From positions 3,911,001 through 3,975,000 of the forward strand of contig NC_134679.1 in assembly GCF_024713945.1 (NCBI RefSeq): DNA of 64,000 nucleotides, given 5' to 3'. The position numbers and the translations under genes were made by a program. This document shows, piece by piece, positions 47,501-63,880 of this stretch. Each line of letters opens with the position of its first letter. Positions within the stretch are counted from its first letter, which is position 1. The DNA is from Dermatophagoides farinae (taxonomy: Eukaryota; Arthropoda; Arachnida; Sarcoptiformes; Pyroglyphidae). The notes under the pieces are model-generated. The model ran no database searches, was not told the DNA's origin, and saw only the letters and a program-made list of their open reading frames with translations.

Positions 47501-50500
47501 AACCTTTTTAGTGTATAGAAAATATAAAAGTAGAAAAAGAATATGTGAAAGCAAAAAAAAAATATAGCACCCAATTAAAAAGGGGCAAAACAAAATTCCA
47601 TATTCCATTTGACTGGATCTTTTTTTTAGTAGTGATTTTATACCCAAACACTCACACAGACAAAGATATATTTGGCTCAAAGAATCTTGAGAATCGAATA
47701 AAAAAAAGCGAGACCAACGCGAATAATAATAATAATAAAAGTGAAAAGTCAACTATATGTGTGTGTGTGTATTTTTTATATTGGCAAAAGAATGTATAGA
47801 ATTGGATGCGCTGATATTCGTTGATAGAATGACAAAGGCACAGTAGCGGAAAAAAAGAAGAGAAAAATCGATTTACTTTTTTTTCTTGGTTCCGTTTTCA
47901 TGAGATCCAATATTCATGTGGAACCACCATCATCATATAAGAAAATGAAAACGTGGAATGAAAATGAAAATATCACCAGTAATAATGCACAAACGTTCTA
48001 AGATGATGAACAAAATTTTTGTTCATTCATTCATTTCATCATATATATGGTTATTAATAATGAATTATGTAAAAAAAAATAAGAAATTCGTATTATTAGA
48101 TGAAAAATGTTGGCATTGAAACATGTAAAAAGTTTAATTTGTTTTATAAGAATTACTATGGAATAATACAATCACAATGAAATACGGTACGGACAACCAT
48201 CGAACAACAACATTCATGACATTTACCATAAAAAAAATTCTGAAATGAATGAAAATTTTCGATTCAAAAGAAATATTTATATAATAGTATCATTTTGGAT
48301 TCTCATAATAAACATCATGCTCATTCATGGCTATTGTTATTGCATTTTTTCTTTTCTATTTCTATTTCTATTTCGATTCGATTCGATTCGATTCAAACCA
48401 TATGGATTGGAAAGGACATTTATGCTTCAGGGTTATTTATTTCATAGCCATAGATAGGAAATAATGTCTACAAGTGTGTATGTGTATGTGTGTGTGTGTG
48501 ATAATGAAAATCGCATTATACAGGAAATTTATATCTAAAAATCGATAAAAATGTTGATGATGAAATCGAACATCATCATCATGATGGAAAAATTATATCA
48601 AATATTTATTCAAGAAGAAAACTTGAAATTAAAAGCATAAATGGCAACGAAAAAAATCATGTCTCTATGAATAATGAATTGTGGGAAAAAAATATCAATA
48701 AATATATAGAACTGATATATGAAAGGAAATTCAATCTGAATTCATCTTCATTAAATTAAGCCTTTAATGACAAATTTTTTTTTCTCATTGGCAGCCGTAT
48801 TGATTTGGGCCAATTTTTTTTTTTTTTTTTTTTTTTTGGATAAAAATCAGGATCAAATGAACTATTTTGTGAAAGAAAAAAAGAAATTAATTAAAAATAA
48901 TGTTTATATGAGACAAAAAAATGAATGAATATCTGTATAAATATCAGATATGGATGGAAAAAAAATTGAAATCATGATGAATGTGATTAAAAAAAAAATC
49001 TCGATTGAACAACATCAATGATGAGAATTAATGAAATGACTAGAAACAAAAAAAAACCACAAACAACATTGATGACATTTTCATTTTCAAACTGGTCCAA
49101 TATATCATGTTCACACAATTCATCACACAATGTTTTGCAAACGTCAGCGATAAAAAAAACAACATTCGATGCTACATTTTATTTTCGTTTGAACGACGTT
49201 GAATTAGTTGTTTTGTTTTTGAGACAATAAAAACGACAATGGAATTCGAATGATGATGATGATGATGATAAGATTGAAACATGAAAATGTAAATAACAAT
49301 TTCATGTTATGATAACCAATGTTACCCGAAAGAGTGATGCAACAAAAAAATTGTGACATTTACACATGGTTATGTCGAATCATCATCATCATCATCATCA
49401 TCATGTATACTGCCATGTGACAAATTCTACATTCTGATTCATTATCAGCATAATAATAATCGACAATTCAAATGGGAAAAAAATAGAAATAGCTTTTTCC
49501 GATACCAAAAAAAAAAAATTAATCACTAAATTGTCGACATTTTCAACAATTTAGTGATTCAAAAAAAAACAAGAATGTAAAAGAAAAACTACGAATAATC
49601 GGAAGCTAAGTATACAAAACAAAAAAAACTATGGAAAAAAAACTCATGGGAACTATGAAAACTTTTTTTTCCATCATTATTATTCCGCTTCAACTTTCAT
49701 GTTTTTTTTTGCCATGAGATCTCTTTTGTCCAAAACAATGATGACAAAAGAGAGACAGAAAAAAAAACTCTGACTATAAATGCATTTTCGGTCCCAAAAG
49801 TATGCAAGATTAGACGAAAAATAAATACACAAACAAACACACATATACAATATATATGTACAAACAAAACAACAAACAGAATAGTATGGAATCCATCACG
49901 AGTACGATGAGATACAAATAACTTGATTAAAGAAACTCGAATCGAAATCTAAACAAAATAAGTGTGTGTGTATGTATGCTAGCATTGCTGAAAAAACAAC
50001 TAGCCATCAGCGATCACGATTCTAAACATTCTTAATAACATCACGAATTTTTTTTTGTTTTGTTTTCGGGTTGTATAGTGGTGATGATCATGACGATAAT
50101 GCTGATGATGATGATAGCACACACTGGTATCTGAATGTCTGTTGAAACAATTCGATCCAGAAATGGAAAAAAAACAACTAACCCGGAATGGACAGCCAAT
50201 GAAATTTGTTGTTCAATAAAAAAACAACAACAACAACAACAACTAGAAAATAAAAGAGGCGAAAAAAAAGATTTGTTCCGATTGTGTGTGTGTGTGCGTG
50301 TCTTTCATTCATTTATTTATTTATTCGAATACAACCAAAAGAAACAAAAAATTAGCCCAGATTAATCAATTAATCGCAATATCGACTTGGAAAACAAAAC
50401 AAAACAAAACAAAAAAAAGTTTTGTCCATTCAATAAAAACCAAAAAAAAAAAAAAAATATCAAACTCAGCGACAAAATAGAAAAAAAATTGAAAGTAATC

Positions 50501-53500
50501 TGAACAGAAAAAAAAATACAATTCAATAGATGGACAATTTACTTTTTTTTTGTTTGTCGTTGACTTTGTCCATTGGACGTCATTCGATTTTGATTTGAGA
50601 AAATAGAAAAAGAGGAGATAAAAAGAGTAGTGCACAACAGTGGTCCAAACAATAGTAGATACTAATTGATAATCAATAAAATCACCAGCGATCATTGCTA
50701 TTGTAATTCATTTTCTTTATCACCACCAACACCACCACCACCACCCATTATTGTATTCGAATACAATACAATCATCAAAAGACAATAATCTTCTACAAAG
50801 GGGGTAAAGTGATTGAACTACTTTATTTGTGTGAGTGTGTATTATTTGTGGTAAAAAGTAGTAAAGCATCCGATAACCAGAAAAAAAGAGAGAAAAAAAT
50901 GCTCAATAAAAAAAACCAAAAAAAGAAATATCAGCCTGGATCCAAAATCCCGATGGGACCGAATACCGGCTCGATAGTTGTGTATTTTTCTTTTGTTCAT
51001 CACGTCATCATAATAATAATAATCACTATAACGACTATGTGTGTGTGAAATCAACTTTCGATAATGTAAGATAAAACGTATAATCATCATAACGTACACA
51101 GATTGTCCATGTATTTAGAATTTAATGTCCAAAGTTTTCTTTGTTCCATGCATGCTTCTTCTTTATCACGAGATCATTGTGGATTCAGTCATTTGGAACA
51201 AAAAAAAATCAGTTATCAAATCTGATATTTAAAGTTATTCAGTTGGTCGTCGTTGAACATCAATAAAATGGAATGGGTAAGCCATACGTTTCCAATCGAA
51301 AGTGTGTTCCTTTTTTTTAATATGACAGTCAAAAATTCAGTTATTGAAATACGGAAATTAGAACTAAAATGACAACACGATGATCATCATATATGCATGA
51401 TGATGGTTATGATTATCACACAAAGGATAATGGCGATTTTTTTTTTTTTTTGATTCAAAAAAAATCGATAAGGTACTATCGATACTATCGGTATTTTAGA
51501 ATGTAGAACTTTTTTTTCGTTGGTTATTTTCACTAGAAACAATTCGTTGTCAAAATGATGATGATGATGATGACGAAAACTGTCATTTAAAGTATCGATT
51601 TTTTCAATGGACTTCATTATCGTCATCATTGTTGTAATATAATCACTGATGATGGTGGAAACAAGTTTACGAAACGATCCAAAACAATCATGCCATAGAC
51701 AGATAGTGTGAAAAAGAAAATTCTCACTAAATTCTGTCTTCTGTTAAATTCATTTTTTTTCTGTTCACAACCAACAACCAACAAAAAAAATAGAAGCGAA
51801 AAAAATTCAAATCCATAATCAACAGAATGCAAAGCAAAGAAAGAATTCTTTTTTTTATTTTTAATAAACAACAAAAAAAAGTTCGCATTCTGCAAAGTTT
51901 TTTTTTATTTTGTTTTATATTCATTTTGCCGCTAAGGCAAAAATGTACTGATGTCTTATTCTTTGAATAGAAAATTTGTGGATAATTTAAAGTTTTTTTT
52001 TCATTTTACTTTTGATTTTTTTTTCGCAAAACGAAAATGTATAAAAAAAACTTGAAAAAGTGAATAAAAATGAAAATAATGATGATGATGATGGGTTTTA
52101 TAGCATGAAAATTTCTGAAGAAAATTCGCCATTTGACAGTCGTCATCATCAACAAAAATATGAATAAAACTGGCCACATTGTGAATCAATGAATAATGTG
52201 AATGAATGAATTGGAGCGAAAAACTCTTTGAAATAAAAATAAAAATAGAAAAAAATGAAGAATTTTCATTTTTTTCCAATGATAATTTTCTACAGCTGGA
52301 CATCATCAAATATTGGACATTAACGAATCTTGATCATGAAATTATATTATATCAATATTTGTCAGTCTAGAATTTCGATTTTCATAAACTTACTTGTGTG
52401 TATGTGTGCTAATTTCATTTAGAAAAGAGAAAGAAAAATTTTCTCACATCAAGTATTTCAGCATTCAAATATCCAATTTCATTTCATTTTTTTTTTTTTT
52501 TTTTTGGTCAAAATTTGATATTTGAATATTAAACCGGAAAAATTGTTCATGTTCAACAATAAGAACCAAGAAGATTATCATCGTATTTAGAGTGATGACA
52601 ATGTTCAAATAACAAAAATAAACGAAAAAAAAAATAATATTACTGAGTAAAATCGAACCAAACAAGCTGGAAAGAGAAATAAAAAAAAACTTTTAATGTT
52701 TCATAGTGGTGGCATGGTGATTCGTATCTGTATCTGTATCATATCCATCATACAAATATTCAGTATCACAACGAAAAGACGATGAAGATGAAAACAAAAA
52801 ACAAATTTCACTTTCGATCTTTCTTTCTCACTATCCATTTCGAGCTTATTCTTTTAGCATTATTATTATCATTGGATACGATGGGGACACATTATCTATC
52901 TTTAGAACCCATTAATCTATATTGCAAAAATAACTTTTTTCTTTATTTCTTCGTATATTTACACTAGAATCTATTTTTTTTCTTATTGTTACGTAACGTT
53001 GTCAATTGAGTAGACTAAAACGAAAATGAAACCTACATTCTTTGATATTCTCAGTTTACATCAAATACTATGATCATTCTATGTAGAAGTAAAAAATATT
53101 CTATTCGAAGCAGTATGGAAAAGAAAGACGAAAAAAAACGTGGCAAAATAAGAAACAAAAAAATTTTTTTTTCTCTCGAAAATTACTGCGTAAAAAAAAT
53201 ACAGACAGTATTCGAAACAGTGATCATCAGACAACAAAAAAAAATCCAGTATGTATGATGTCAGATTGTCATATTGTTGTGTATCCAGTGTGTATGATAT
53301 TTCGATTTATTATTATAAAATTGCGTGTATGGTTACCATTATCATTATTATAAACAAAATTCTACAATATACAATTGCTTCACATATCGAAAAAATATTT
53401 CTAAATCAAACAAAAAAAAAGAGAAAAAAATTCAACATAAAAAATCCATATTCAAGTGAATGCATACATTTTGTTTTGTTTTTTTTTGTTTGTTTGTTTC

Positions 53501-56500
53501 GTATATTACAAACCACTTTTTCTTCATAACAATGATTCTTGTGTAATTTTTTCTTATTATTCTAACCGATTTTCTTAGTGATGATGATGATCCAATATTG
53601 TATAATAACAAATATTCAGTAACATTTCATTCATTTATTCAAAAGCTATTCTCAATGAAAGAGAAAATTGTTTCATAAAGAATATGTGATATACCGTAAT
53701 AATAATGATAAGAATATGAAGAAAATGATAGCCATTATGTTGATGATGATGATGATGATGAAGTAATTTGCATGTCAAACACAGAATCACACACATGTAC
53801 AGTATAATATCAACAACACTAACTCTTTTACCAAAAAACGATTATAACGAAAACGAAACAACAACAACAATGTTGACAATAAATAATAATAATACAGAAC
53901 AATCGTGACAACGATTATGATGATATTAATAATAATAATAATAAGAATAAGAAGAATGAAACTGATACAACAAACAAACAAGGCGTGAAAGAAATAATCA
54001 ACAACAACAACAACAGAAGAACAAAAAAAGGAAACAAGATTTCATAATAATCCAGTTTTTTTCATTTTTCTTATTTTTTGCGGCATTTATACGTTTTTGT
54101 TTTATGAGTAGCAATTTTTTAAAAACTTTTTTTCCGAAAACATTTCTACTAGATATTCCAAAAAAAAGGAAACAAAAATCTGGCCGGTCATTAAATCAAC
54201 CAACCAACCAACTAACCAACCAACCAACCGATCATCATCATCATCATCGAATTCGTTGATGATTCTTGAAACGGTTATGATCATCATAATCATTATCATT
54301 AACGTACAACAAGAAGTTGTGAATAAGGAATCTTTTTTTTTACATTTCCTATAATGAATGAATGAATGAATGAATCAGTATATTTATGAGTAAAAACGAA
54401 AGAAAGTGAAAATTTTTGTTTTTTAAACATTCATATCTTTTTCGGAAACACTATAGTCATATCACTGTTTGGTACAAGACAAAAGTATGAATGAATGAAT
54501 TGTGAAGAAAAATGAATGTTAACCATCATCATCATCATTGTCGTAGTCGTCGTAAATGTCATTCGTCTTATTTTTTGTTTTCAAAGAGATTTTTTGTCAG
54601 TCTAAAAAGAGATGGTATAAAAATTCATTTTAAATACTCGATGATAAAGGAGAAAAAAGAAATGAATGAATGAATTTTTTGGTCCAGGAAAAGTTTTTCC
54701 AAGTTGAAATACAAGTAGTTGTATGTATGTATGTATGTATGTGTTTTTTTTTCATTTCCACAAAAGGAAATGCCGATAGATATTAGCGGCCATCATTATC
54801 ATCATAATCATCATTATAATGATTTCGTGAAGAAAATTTTCAATTTATTCTTTACTTGCTACTCATATGATGGTATTTGACTTTTTTTTTCTTCAGAATC
54901 ATATTGCCATTTTTTCAATTTTCTAAGGCCATCAATGAATCACGTTTATTTTTTCCTTTATTCTTGGGACCTGTACGAATCTATAGAGGCTAAAGCCATC
55001 AAAATTCTATTTTTTTTTTTTTTTTTGCTGATGTTAACCAATTGTCCATTGAAAATATTTATACACAAACATAGGGATAGAGCGGCCAAAAAAAAAACAA
55101 AATCTTTGGCCACCAACAAAGAAACATCTTCACAAACGCAGACACATACAGAGGATCTTTTTGCATCGTTTTTATTTTCTTTATTCTTTACATTTTATTA
55201 GTATTATACTGATGAAAGTATGGAAAAATAAAAGCAAATAATTTGTTAGTTGTTTTATTTAATGCTTTAAACACAGACACACACACACACACACATCCGA
55301 ACCGAAATGCACATCCACAACACGAATGGTAAATACGTTTTAGATGGCACGTTCCAGTGAAAAAAAACAATACGACAAATAGCCGAAAACCAAAATGAAA
55401 AAAAAACAAAGACAAGCAAAATGAAGAATATCAGTGGTTTTTGTGTGACTGTCGAAATACTCATTCGATATATGTGGGGTTACTGAAACAAACTTTGAAA
55501 TACCATTGTAAAATGTTATTTTTGTCTCAAATCATACAACAATTTGTTCTTTTCCCATCAGATCTTATAGACAAGAATTTGGTGGAATTTTTTTTCAAAA
55601 TTTTGCTCTAAATAAATAAAACAACAAAAAAAAATACACAGAATTCAGTTCAATAAATATAATTCATGTGTGAATGTAAATTTTTATTAAATCACAAGTT
55701 CAATGTTTCTTCCTGTACCAGTGTGTTGGTCAAATGATTGTTTTTTTTTCATAGAAATATGCACACAAACACAAACAAACAAAAACAAGAGAAGTATTGT
55801 ACATTTATATAATCATAAATGATTATCATAGTCAAATGATGATAATAATCATAAAGTTCAAGAATCAATGAACACAAGTCTATTCGTGTGTGTGTGTGTG
55901 TGTGTTTGTGTATGTAAAAATTTTAATCTTGTCGTATGAAAATTTATGATAAAAAAAACAAGTGAATATTAATAGAAAGTTAGAATAATAGAAACAAAAA
56001 ACAACCAAAAGGACGGAAAGAAAAAAACATTTGTCATATTTTGTACTCATGAAAAAAAAATCTATGACAACAATGGATACAAGAAACTATTATTATTTGG
56101 GACAAACCATTATGTAAACGAATGATTTATAGTACGTATAATTTTTACAGTATTTTGTATAAGATTTTTACTTTATAATAATAATAATAAAAGCCAATAT
56201 ATTCATTATCAAGAAAAAGAAAATGAATCAAAATGAAGTGAAAATTCATTTATTATGCCGGAATTTTGTTTTTTTGTTTTTTATATATATGCATGCATAA
56301 TTATGTATTCCTATCTTTATGATACAATGTGGCTACCGGCTACTATAATGATGTGAGATGAGTAGAATGATTTATTGGATCATTCTTCTTCTTCTTCTTC
56401 TTCTCATCACATAATAATAAAAAAAAGAAAATAAAAAAAATTTAAAATTAACCGACACTATAGTTGAAAGTATTCAAATAAAATGACCAGATTGTCATGA

Positions 56501-59500
56501 AGATAGGAAAATAACAAAATAAAATGATTTGTATCTGGTAATAGAATCAAATTCATCGTTAAGAATTTGGTAGAATTAAGAGCAAAAGAAAAACCAGCTG
56601 CCAAAATCGAACAGGTGAAATAGTTTTAATTAATGTTTTTTTTTTTTGGGGGGAACAAGCAATAAACAAATCTTGAAACTTTTGATCAATCTGAACTAAA
56701 AAAAACCTCTTATTTTCAATAAAACTATTATTATCAATAGCATTTTTTTTGACAAAAAAAAACTTTAAATCAAATGTAAACACTAATTTTGAGATTGATT
56801 TTAGTGTTTTTTTTTTGAAGAAAAAACTTTGTAGAAAAAAAGTTTCACTCTATACGACATCGTGTTACTGTTTTTTTCCTATTACTCAATTTTAAAAAAT
56901 TAATTCCATACACTTGAAAAATTGTACCCAAGTTTCAGCCTATATACATTGATACATCGATTAACTTGTGAACTGGTAAAACGATGACCATGTATCGAAT
57001 TGTTAACCGTGGTATCGCTGTATTGTTTTGTTCAAATTATTAAATAAAATAAAAAAAATGAAGGAAATGAAACTTAATCGAAATTAGAGAGAGAGAGAGA
57101 GAGAGAGAATGGGAAAAAAATAATTTTCAACCATTTTCGATTTAGTTGTGATTTTAACTTTTTATACAATATTATTATTACCATTAGGGTAAATGGTATT
57201 GCCCTATGTGTGTGTGTGAATGTGTGCCATTTAAATTGCAACAATTTTCTTTACTGAACTGAATGATTTAAAAAAAAAATCCGATGACCCGTAGGCATTG
57301 TCGAACTTTTTTTTTCATTTTCTTTCAAGTAACAAGGTCTTTGAAAAGGAAAAAAAACGAATAGACTGAAAATCTGGTTTTTCCTCAAAATTAAGATTTG
57401 TATTTCAATTTGTCTAGCGTAATAACGAATTAAGATGAAAGTTTCTTTTCTACTTTGTTTTTACAATTTTCAAACAGAAAAAAATAAAAAGAATTATGAG
57501 TTTCACTTCACAAACAGACAAAGAAAAAAAGATTGAATCCTGTTCATTATTTTATACTAAAACTACTGTTGTTCATGGACATTAACTTTACAAAAAAAAA
57601 CTTTGAAACAAATTAAAGCCCATTGTGAATGAACAATAGAATAACAGAATGGAAAAACTTTAACAAAAAAAATCAACAATATTCATCAAATGTTGTCGAT
57701 TATTTCCAATTGATTAGTAATAGATTCTTTGGTTGCAAATCAACCAACACAAAAATAAAAACCAAAGAATTTGTTTTGTTTTTTTTTTTTTTTTTTTTGA
57801 ATAGAATTGAAAATAAAAATTGAAAAAAAAATCGCCATAATTTTTCATCCAAAGTCAAATCTATACCGTTGAATTTTTTTGTTGTTGTTGTTGTTGTCAG
57901 TCTCTCTTTCTATTTTTTTTTTTTTTTTTTTTTTTTGAAACGTACAAATACAAACCGACTGGGCCAAAAAAAAACTTGAATCAATGATTTCCAAAAAAAA
58001 AAGAATTCAAGCAACCATGGAAATAAATTTTTCTTTTTTTCTTTATAAACTAAGCTGTGTATACCGAAAAAAAAGATACAAATGCCAAGCGGAACTAAAA
58101 AAACAAAAAAAAAATCCCAGCAGCAAAGAATAAATGATAAAACAATTGGATTGAATGAATAAGGGAGAAAAACAGAATATCAATATAACTATTCGAATGG
58201 AACCAAACGTACAAAAAAAAATAAAATAAAAAATAAATAAATACATGGACCACGAAGGATATGATTCCATGAATTGAATACAGAAAAAAAAATTCAAAAT
58301 ATCATTTTGATGTTTGTAAGAATTTTTTTTCATGATATTCTGCGACTACTTTGTAGTAAATTCCATCGTACATATACTGTACTGTGAATAAACTGACTTT
58401 GAACGAAAATAAAAAATTTTCATTTTGAGACATTTTTCATCCATAGATTTTGTATCATACAGGATTTCTATGGAAAAAAACATTAAGAAAAACCAAAATA
58501 AGATGAGAAAAATTTGAAAAAAAATAAAAAAAACAAAAAAACAAATCATCATACGACGACAATGGATGAACATTTTTCTGCTAGACCTGAAAACAAATCG
58601 GTCAAAATAAAGACGAACGATACAAAGTGTTATGAAAAATGATAATAAAAAAAAAATTTATTTTCATTGCTAAATATCTACAAACAACACGAAAGAAACA
58701 AGATCAACTTGTGTGAGTAAATGAAACAAGAGAAAAAAAATCATTTGTTAAGCATCATTTGCTGCATCATTTTTTTCTGGTTTCTCGATATTTGGTTGTC
58801 TTGTTTTTTTTGGGGTGGGGTATTTTTTAATGGATAGTGTTTGGTTTGAAAACCACGAAACAAAAAATCTCTTAATATGATGATAAAGTGATGATAATTT
58901 TTTCCTTCCTTTGTTTAACAAGAAAATTTAGCCAATTTTAAATATTGATCACAAAGCCACATTCAGTATCCAGACAGAAAAATGCATTCACTAATTCTGC
59001 AAAGCAATTTTTTTCCATTTTTTTTTAATACTAACTATTCTAATTCATTATTCTAATGGTTATTGATTTGAAAGCTATATGTATGAGATTAAAGAATTCA
59101 AAATTATCTGACACAGATTACTGGTATATAGAAAATAGATTGTAATTAATTTAATTATAAGACCATTTAGGAAAAGATGATGATTGTGTATTTGTGTGTT
59201 GGCGGGGGGGAGGCAATTAATAGAAATGAATATACAAAAAAATAAAATCAGCGTTTAACCAGAAACGAATGAACCGAATCGATAAAAGAAAAGATAAAGA
59301 GGAGAGTAAGATTCGATTACTTATGGAGGAATTAAACGACCACTATCATTATCATCTATGTTGGAGCTTATCTTTGAATAGCATAACCTAGTAAATCGCA
59401 GTAAAGCAAGTTTGTCGTTTCAGTTTTAGGGGCAAAAAAGTAAGAATAGTAAGAAAACGAAAATCGTTTTTCGATTGAGATTCAATGAACAACTCCGGGA

Positions 59501-62500
59501 AGAAAAATGTTTCTTTTCGTTTTGTTTTTGTTTTTTTTTTACTTCGTCGTGTTCTTGGGCCTTTCTTCTTTTTTTTCTTAATGATTTACTGATAGAATGA
59601 ACAATTGCTTTAATATGTATGTGTATAAGAAAAAACCCCTTTACTTACTCATACACAAACACGGTTGGAAAAAAACCGACCATGAGTTGAACATTTAAAT
59701 ATAGCAGGAATAGTGGGATTCTTAAAATATCATTTGGATACTTCGTGTGTGTGTGTGTGTGTCGTTCACATCTGCTACATCTGGCCTATAGACTTCCTTT
59801 GCCTTCTTATTCTCTTTCCCGGGTATTCATTTCTTTTTTTTCTAACTCGTTTCAACATCATTATTATTTAGTTCTCAAGTCTATTGGTTAATGTTGGGAT
59901 CGAGATTTATTTATTTATTTTTCCAAAAAAAAAAAAAAAAAAATTTTCAGAAACCTATATGGAACAGTATGAACAAAAAAATCGGTTGCACTTTTTCATG
60001 AACAAAGACAAACTATGAAAATGACAACAAAGTAAAATTAAGTGCCCATCTTTTTTTTGGTGAGAAAAAAAAATAATGTCATCTTGCGATTTTTTTTCCA
60101 CCACCATAATCATCCATAGTCTAGAGCATTTTTTTCAATGGGGCAAAAATAGATATACAAACCAAACATCTGACGACCAAAAAAAAAAAAAAATAAATGA
60201 AGAGAAAATGTTGCTGGTCTTTTTATTCTGGTTTTTGGATTGTAAAATTTTTTTCATCAATTGAACAAAAAAAACAAACAAACAAAAAACAATAGATTAA
60301 CCTATTGATCGAATCCGAATAACATTTTTCTATTGAAATTCATATTATTGAAAAAAATTGTCATTCATGTGAAAATGTTTGGGGCTAGAACCACAGTGAC
60401 AAGATTTTTTTTTCTATTATATCGACAATCATTTAAAACCACACGCACACACACACACACACATTTATAAATATAGATTTTGACAATGATCAAAAAATCG
60501 AGTGTTCATTATCATCATCATTTATAGCAGTTTATTACATTTTTTTTCAGTGAACGTTTTTTTTACATTAATATATTCTCGATTGAATGATCAAAGATGA
60601 TGATGATAATGGAGAATAATTTTAAATTTTAGAATTTGAGATTGGTACATACAAATGAGAAATGCAAAAAAAAGTAAAGAATAAACCACTTCTCGTTATT
60701 CCGGGAAAAAATGGCTCTTTTTCACTAAAACATGATACCGGTTATATACAGAATTACAATATATTAATATATTGAACAATTTTTATTCAACTTTTTTTTA
60801 TTCAACGATTATCATCATCATCGTCATCATACTGTTATATTGATAAGAGCTAGTTTTTTTTCGCTAAAAAAAAGTGATGATGATGAAATATAACATGGGT
60901 TAAAAAACAACGAATGAAAAAATATGAAAGCAGAATCAATCTGAAACGACAAAGGCACACAGACACACACATACACACACACAATGGCCATATCTTGAAT
61001 GTAAAATCTATAATAATATCTATACTACCGTTGTTGTTGGTTCCTATTTTATATTATGATGATGAAGCCGAAATATATTCGGTTAGATTTTGCCATTTTG
61101 ATATTGTTGAAAATTTTTTTTTTCATTTCTATTTTTTTTCCACGCGTACACTTTACACTTTATTGAATTTTTCTATTTTTTTTCTTTTCTTTTTTTTTTT
61201 TTTTTTGCTATTACTGTTGCTGTTGTTGCTTTTCATCATTTATATTCCATTTGAATACGGGTGGTGAAGCAAAAAAAGAAGAAGAAAAAGAAGAAAAAAT
61301 ACAGCCAGTGGATCATCATCATCATCATCATCATCAGCCTAGATCAGAATTCAATGATAAATACCATTGAAAAATGGATAAATCAATTCTTTGTGCCATA
61401 ATAAAACTTAGTTCATTTTCATGTACTTCATCCATTCATTCATTCATTCATTCATTCATTTTTTCTATGAAAAAAAACTCCTTTTTTATCATAATAATAA
61501 CAACAACAACAAAAAACTTGCTAGACAAAAAAAAAAGAAACGTTTGGTTTGTTTCAATTCATGATACGAATACATACGAGAACATTACGCGGCTAGATTT
61601 CAATGAATGGATGCTAACAATTTTTTGTTTTCTGGCCTTACATAAATGCCAAATGACCAAAAAAAAAACATTGGTCTATCTATTGAAAACTGAAGAAAAA
61701 AAAATAAGAATATCACGTTCAATAACTTGAAATTCATGTAACAAAAAAATGAAAACGAATTTCATTTCATTTTTTTTAGCTGTCGTTATCGACAGTACAT
61801 CAACACCTTTCAGCTGAACGCCAAACAAACAAACAAATAATCGAAAATTTTTGATCGACAAAGAATCTGAATTTTTCAATCTTTTTTTTTATTCACTGAT
61901 TTTATGAAACGTTTACTGATGTTTTTGATGATGATACAACATAACACACTTGAAACGTTTTTTTTTCCGGAGCCAAAATAAAAATGATGCATGTATTCAA
62001 TGATTTTTTTTTTTGGTTTTGTTTCCTTTATTTACAATTGTTACATCATCATCATCATGATCATTTTCAATATACACAAAATTGAATGGTCAGAACAAAG
62101 AAAACAGCACAAAAAAAATTCGGATACAGAATACGAAACAAACAGATGTTGATAATGATGGTTGAAAAATAAAATTATATTGAATCGATAATATTATTTT
62201 GATAAAATTTTCATTTGAACATACACACACACACACACACATACATGCAAATCTTTAGTATCCATCATCATAGTAATGGATATCATCATCATCATCAACA
62301 ACATACAAAACAACAAATTGTGGCTAACCAAAACAAAATGAGTTAAGGAAAAAAAACATTTTCTGAGAAATAATGGAAAAATTTTTTTTATTTTTTTCTC
62401 ATTCATTCAAAAAAGAATCAAAAAAAGAGTTGTTTATAAATCGATAAATCGAATATACTGGATTGTATATGAAAATTTTCATTTCAATTTTCCAACCATA

Positions 62501-63848
62501 CATTGACCAATGTTGTCAAATTTTTTTGTCACTAAAATCCAATCTCAGATATACTGAATACTAACTTTGTGTATTCAGTTTATCAGATTTTAATTTTATT
62601 TCAACCAATTTTTCTTTGTGTATGAATCTGAATGGAATGTTTTTATATATATTCATTCATCTTAACGCATCGAATGCAAAGAAAATTCAATGTTGTAGTC
62701 ATTGCAATAACAATGATAATAATAATTTTTTTCATTTTTATTTGATATCAAAATTATTTATAACTTCCGGCTGTTTATTATAGCAATTGTTGTTGTTGTT
62801 GTTGATTTCACCAGAATATCATACAAAATTAAATCATCTAAATTACAAAGATTTTCAAATACGAGCTGACCATAAGTATATAATTGTTTGTTTTCAAGTT
62901 TATTGTCTATTCTGACTAACAACAACAATCAGATAATCATAATCAATTTGATTATAATCAAAATCACCTTTATGGTGGATAGAAACAAAAACTATTCCAA
63001 GTTTTATATCATCATCAACAATCATGATTGCAAGAAAAGCAATAAATATTTTTCTTGTCTCTTTTCAACTCTTGAATCCAAGGCCTATTAGTTTTTCATG
63101 CATAATGGATAGATTCTTTTTCATATATGACATGACTATGACAATATTATGAACATGGCAATCATAATAATGATTGTGAAATTGGAATATGGTGTGCCAA
63201 TGTCTGTGCGTCTATTGTAACATTCAAATAACAAAATAAAAAGAAAAAAAATAATGATTTGTTGAGATTCTGGTCTGTTAGATCCATATTATTAATAATA
63301 ATAGAACATAGACTCATGTTTATTGGTTCGATGATTTGATTTGGTGCATATATGAAAAAAAATAACAACAACAACAACAACTAACAAACCAGAAATAAAA
63401 TATTCTGAAATTTCCAACAAAATAGTTATGATCATCATGATGATGAATAGCAAAAAAAAAAGAGAAAAAAGAAACGGAATATATAGTAGAATTGGAATAT
63501 CAAAAAAAAAAAATAATAACTTTAGATAAAAAAAAAGTCGAAAAAAATGTGAGAATCGATAATTGAAAATTAGCGTGGCTCGAATCCAAAAATGAGTGTT
63601 TGGTACGGTTCATTTTTGTAATCAGAATAAAACAAACCCAAATTGAATAAATTGTTAGAAGTGTTCTGTATTTTGCATATATAAATCTCTATAGGTCAAT
63701 CAAAATCAATGGCCACACTATTCCTATACTTTTATGCGCGAGAAAAGGAAATAAAATAAATGCAAAACAAAAAATCATTGATCATCTCATTTGCTAAGCC
63801 TAGATATTTTGAAAAAAAAGTTCATTGAATGTAGCGGTGATTAATGTT

Positions 63849-63880
<32 letters not shown>
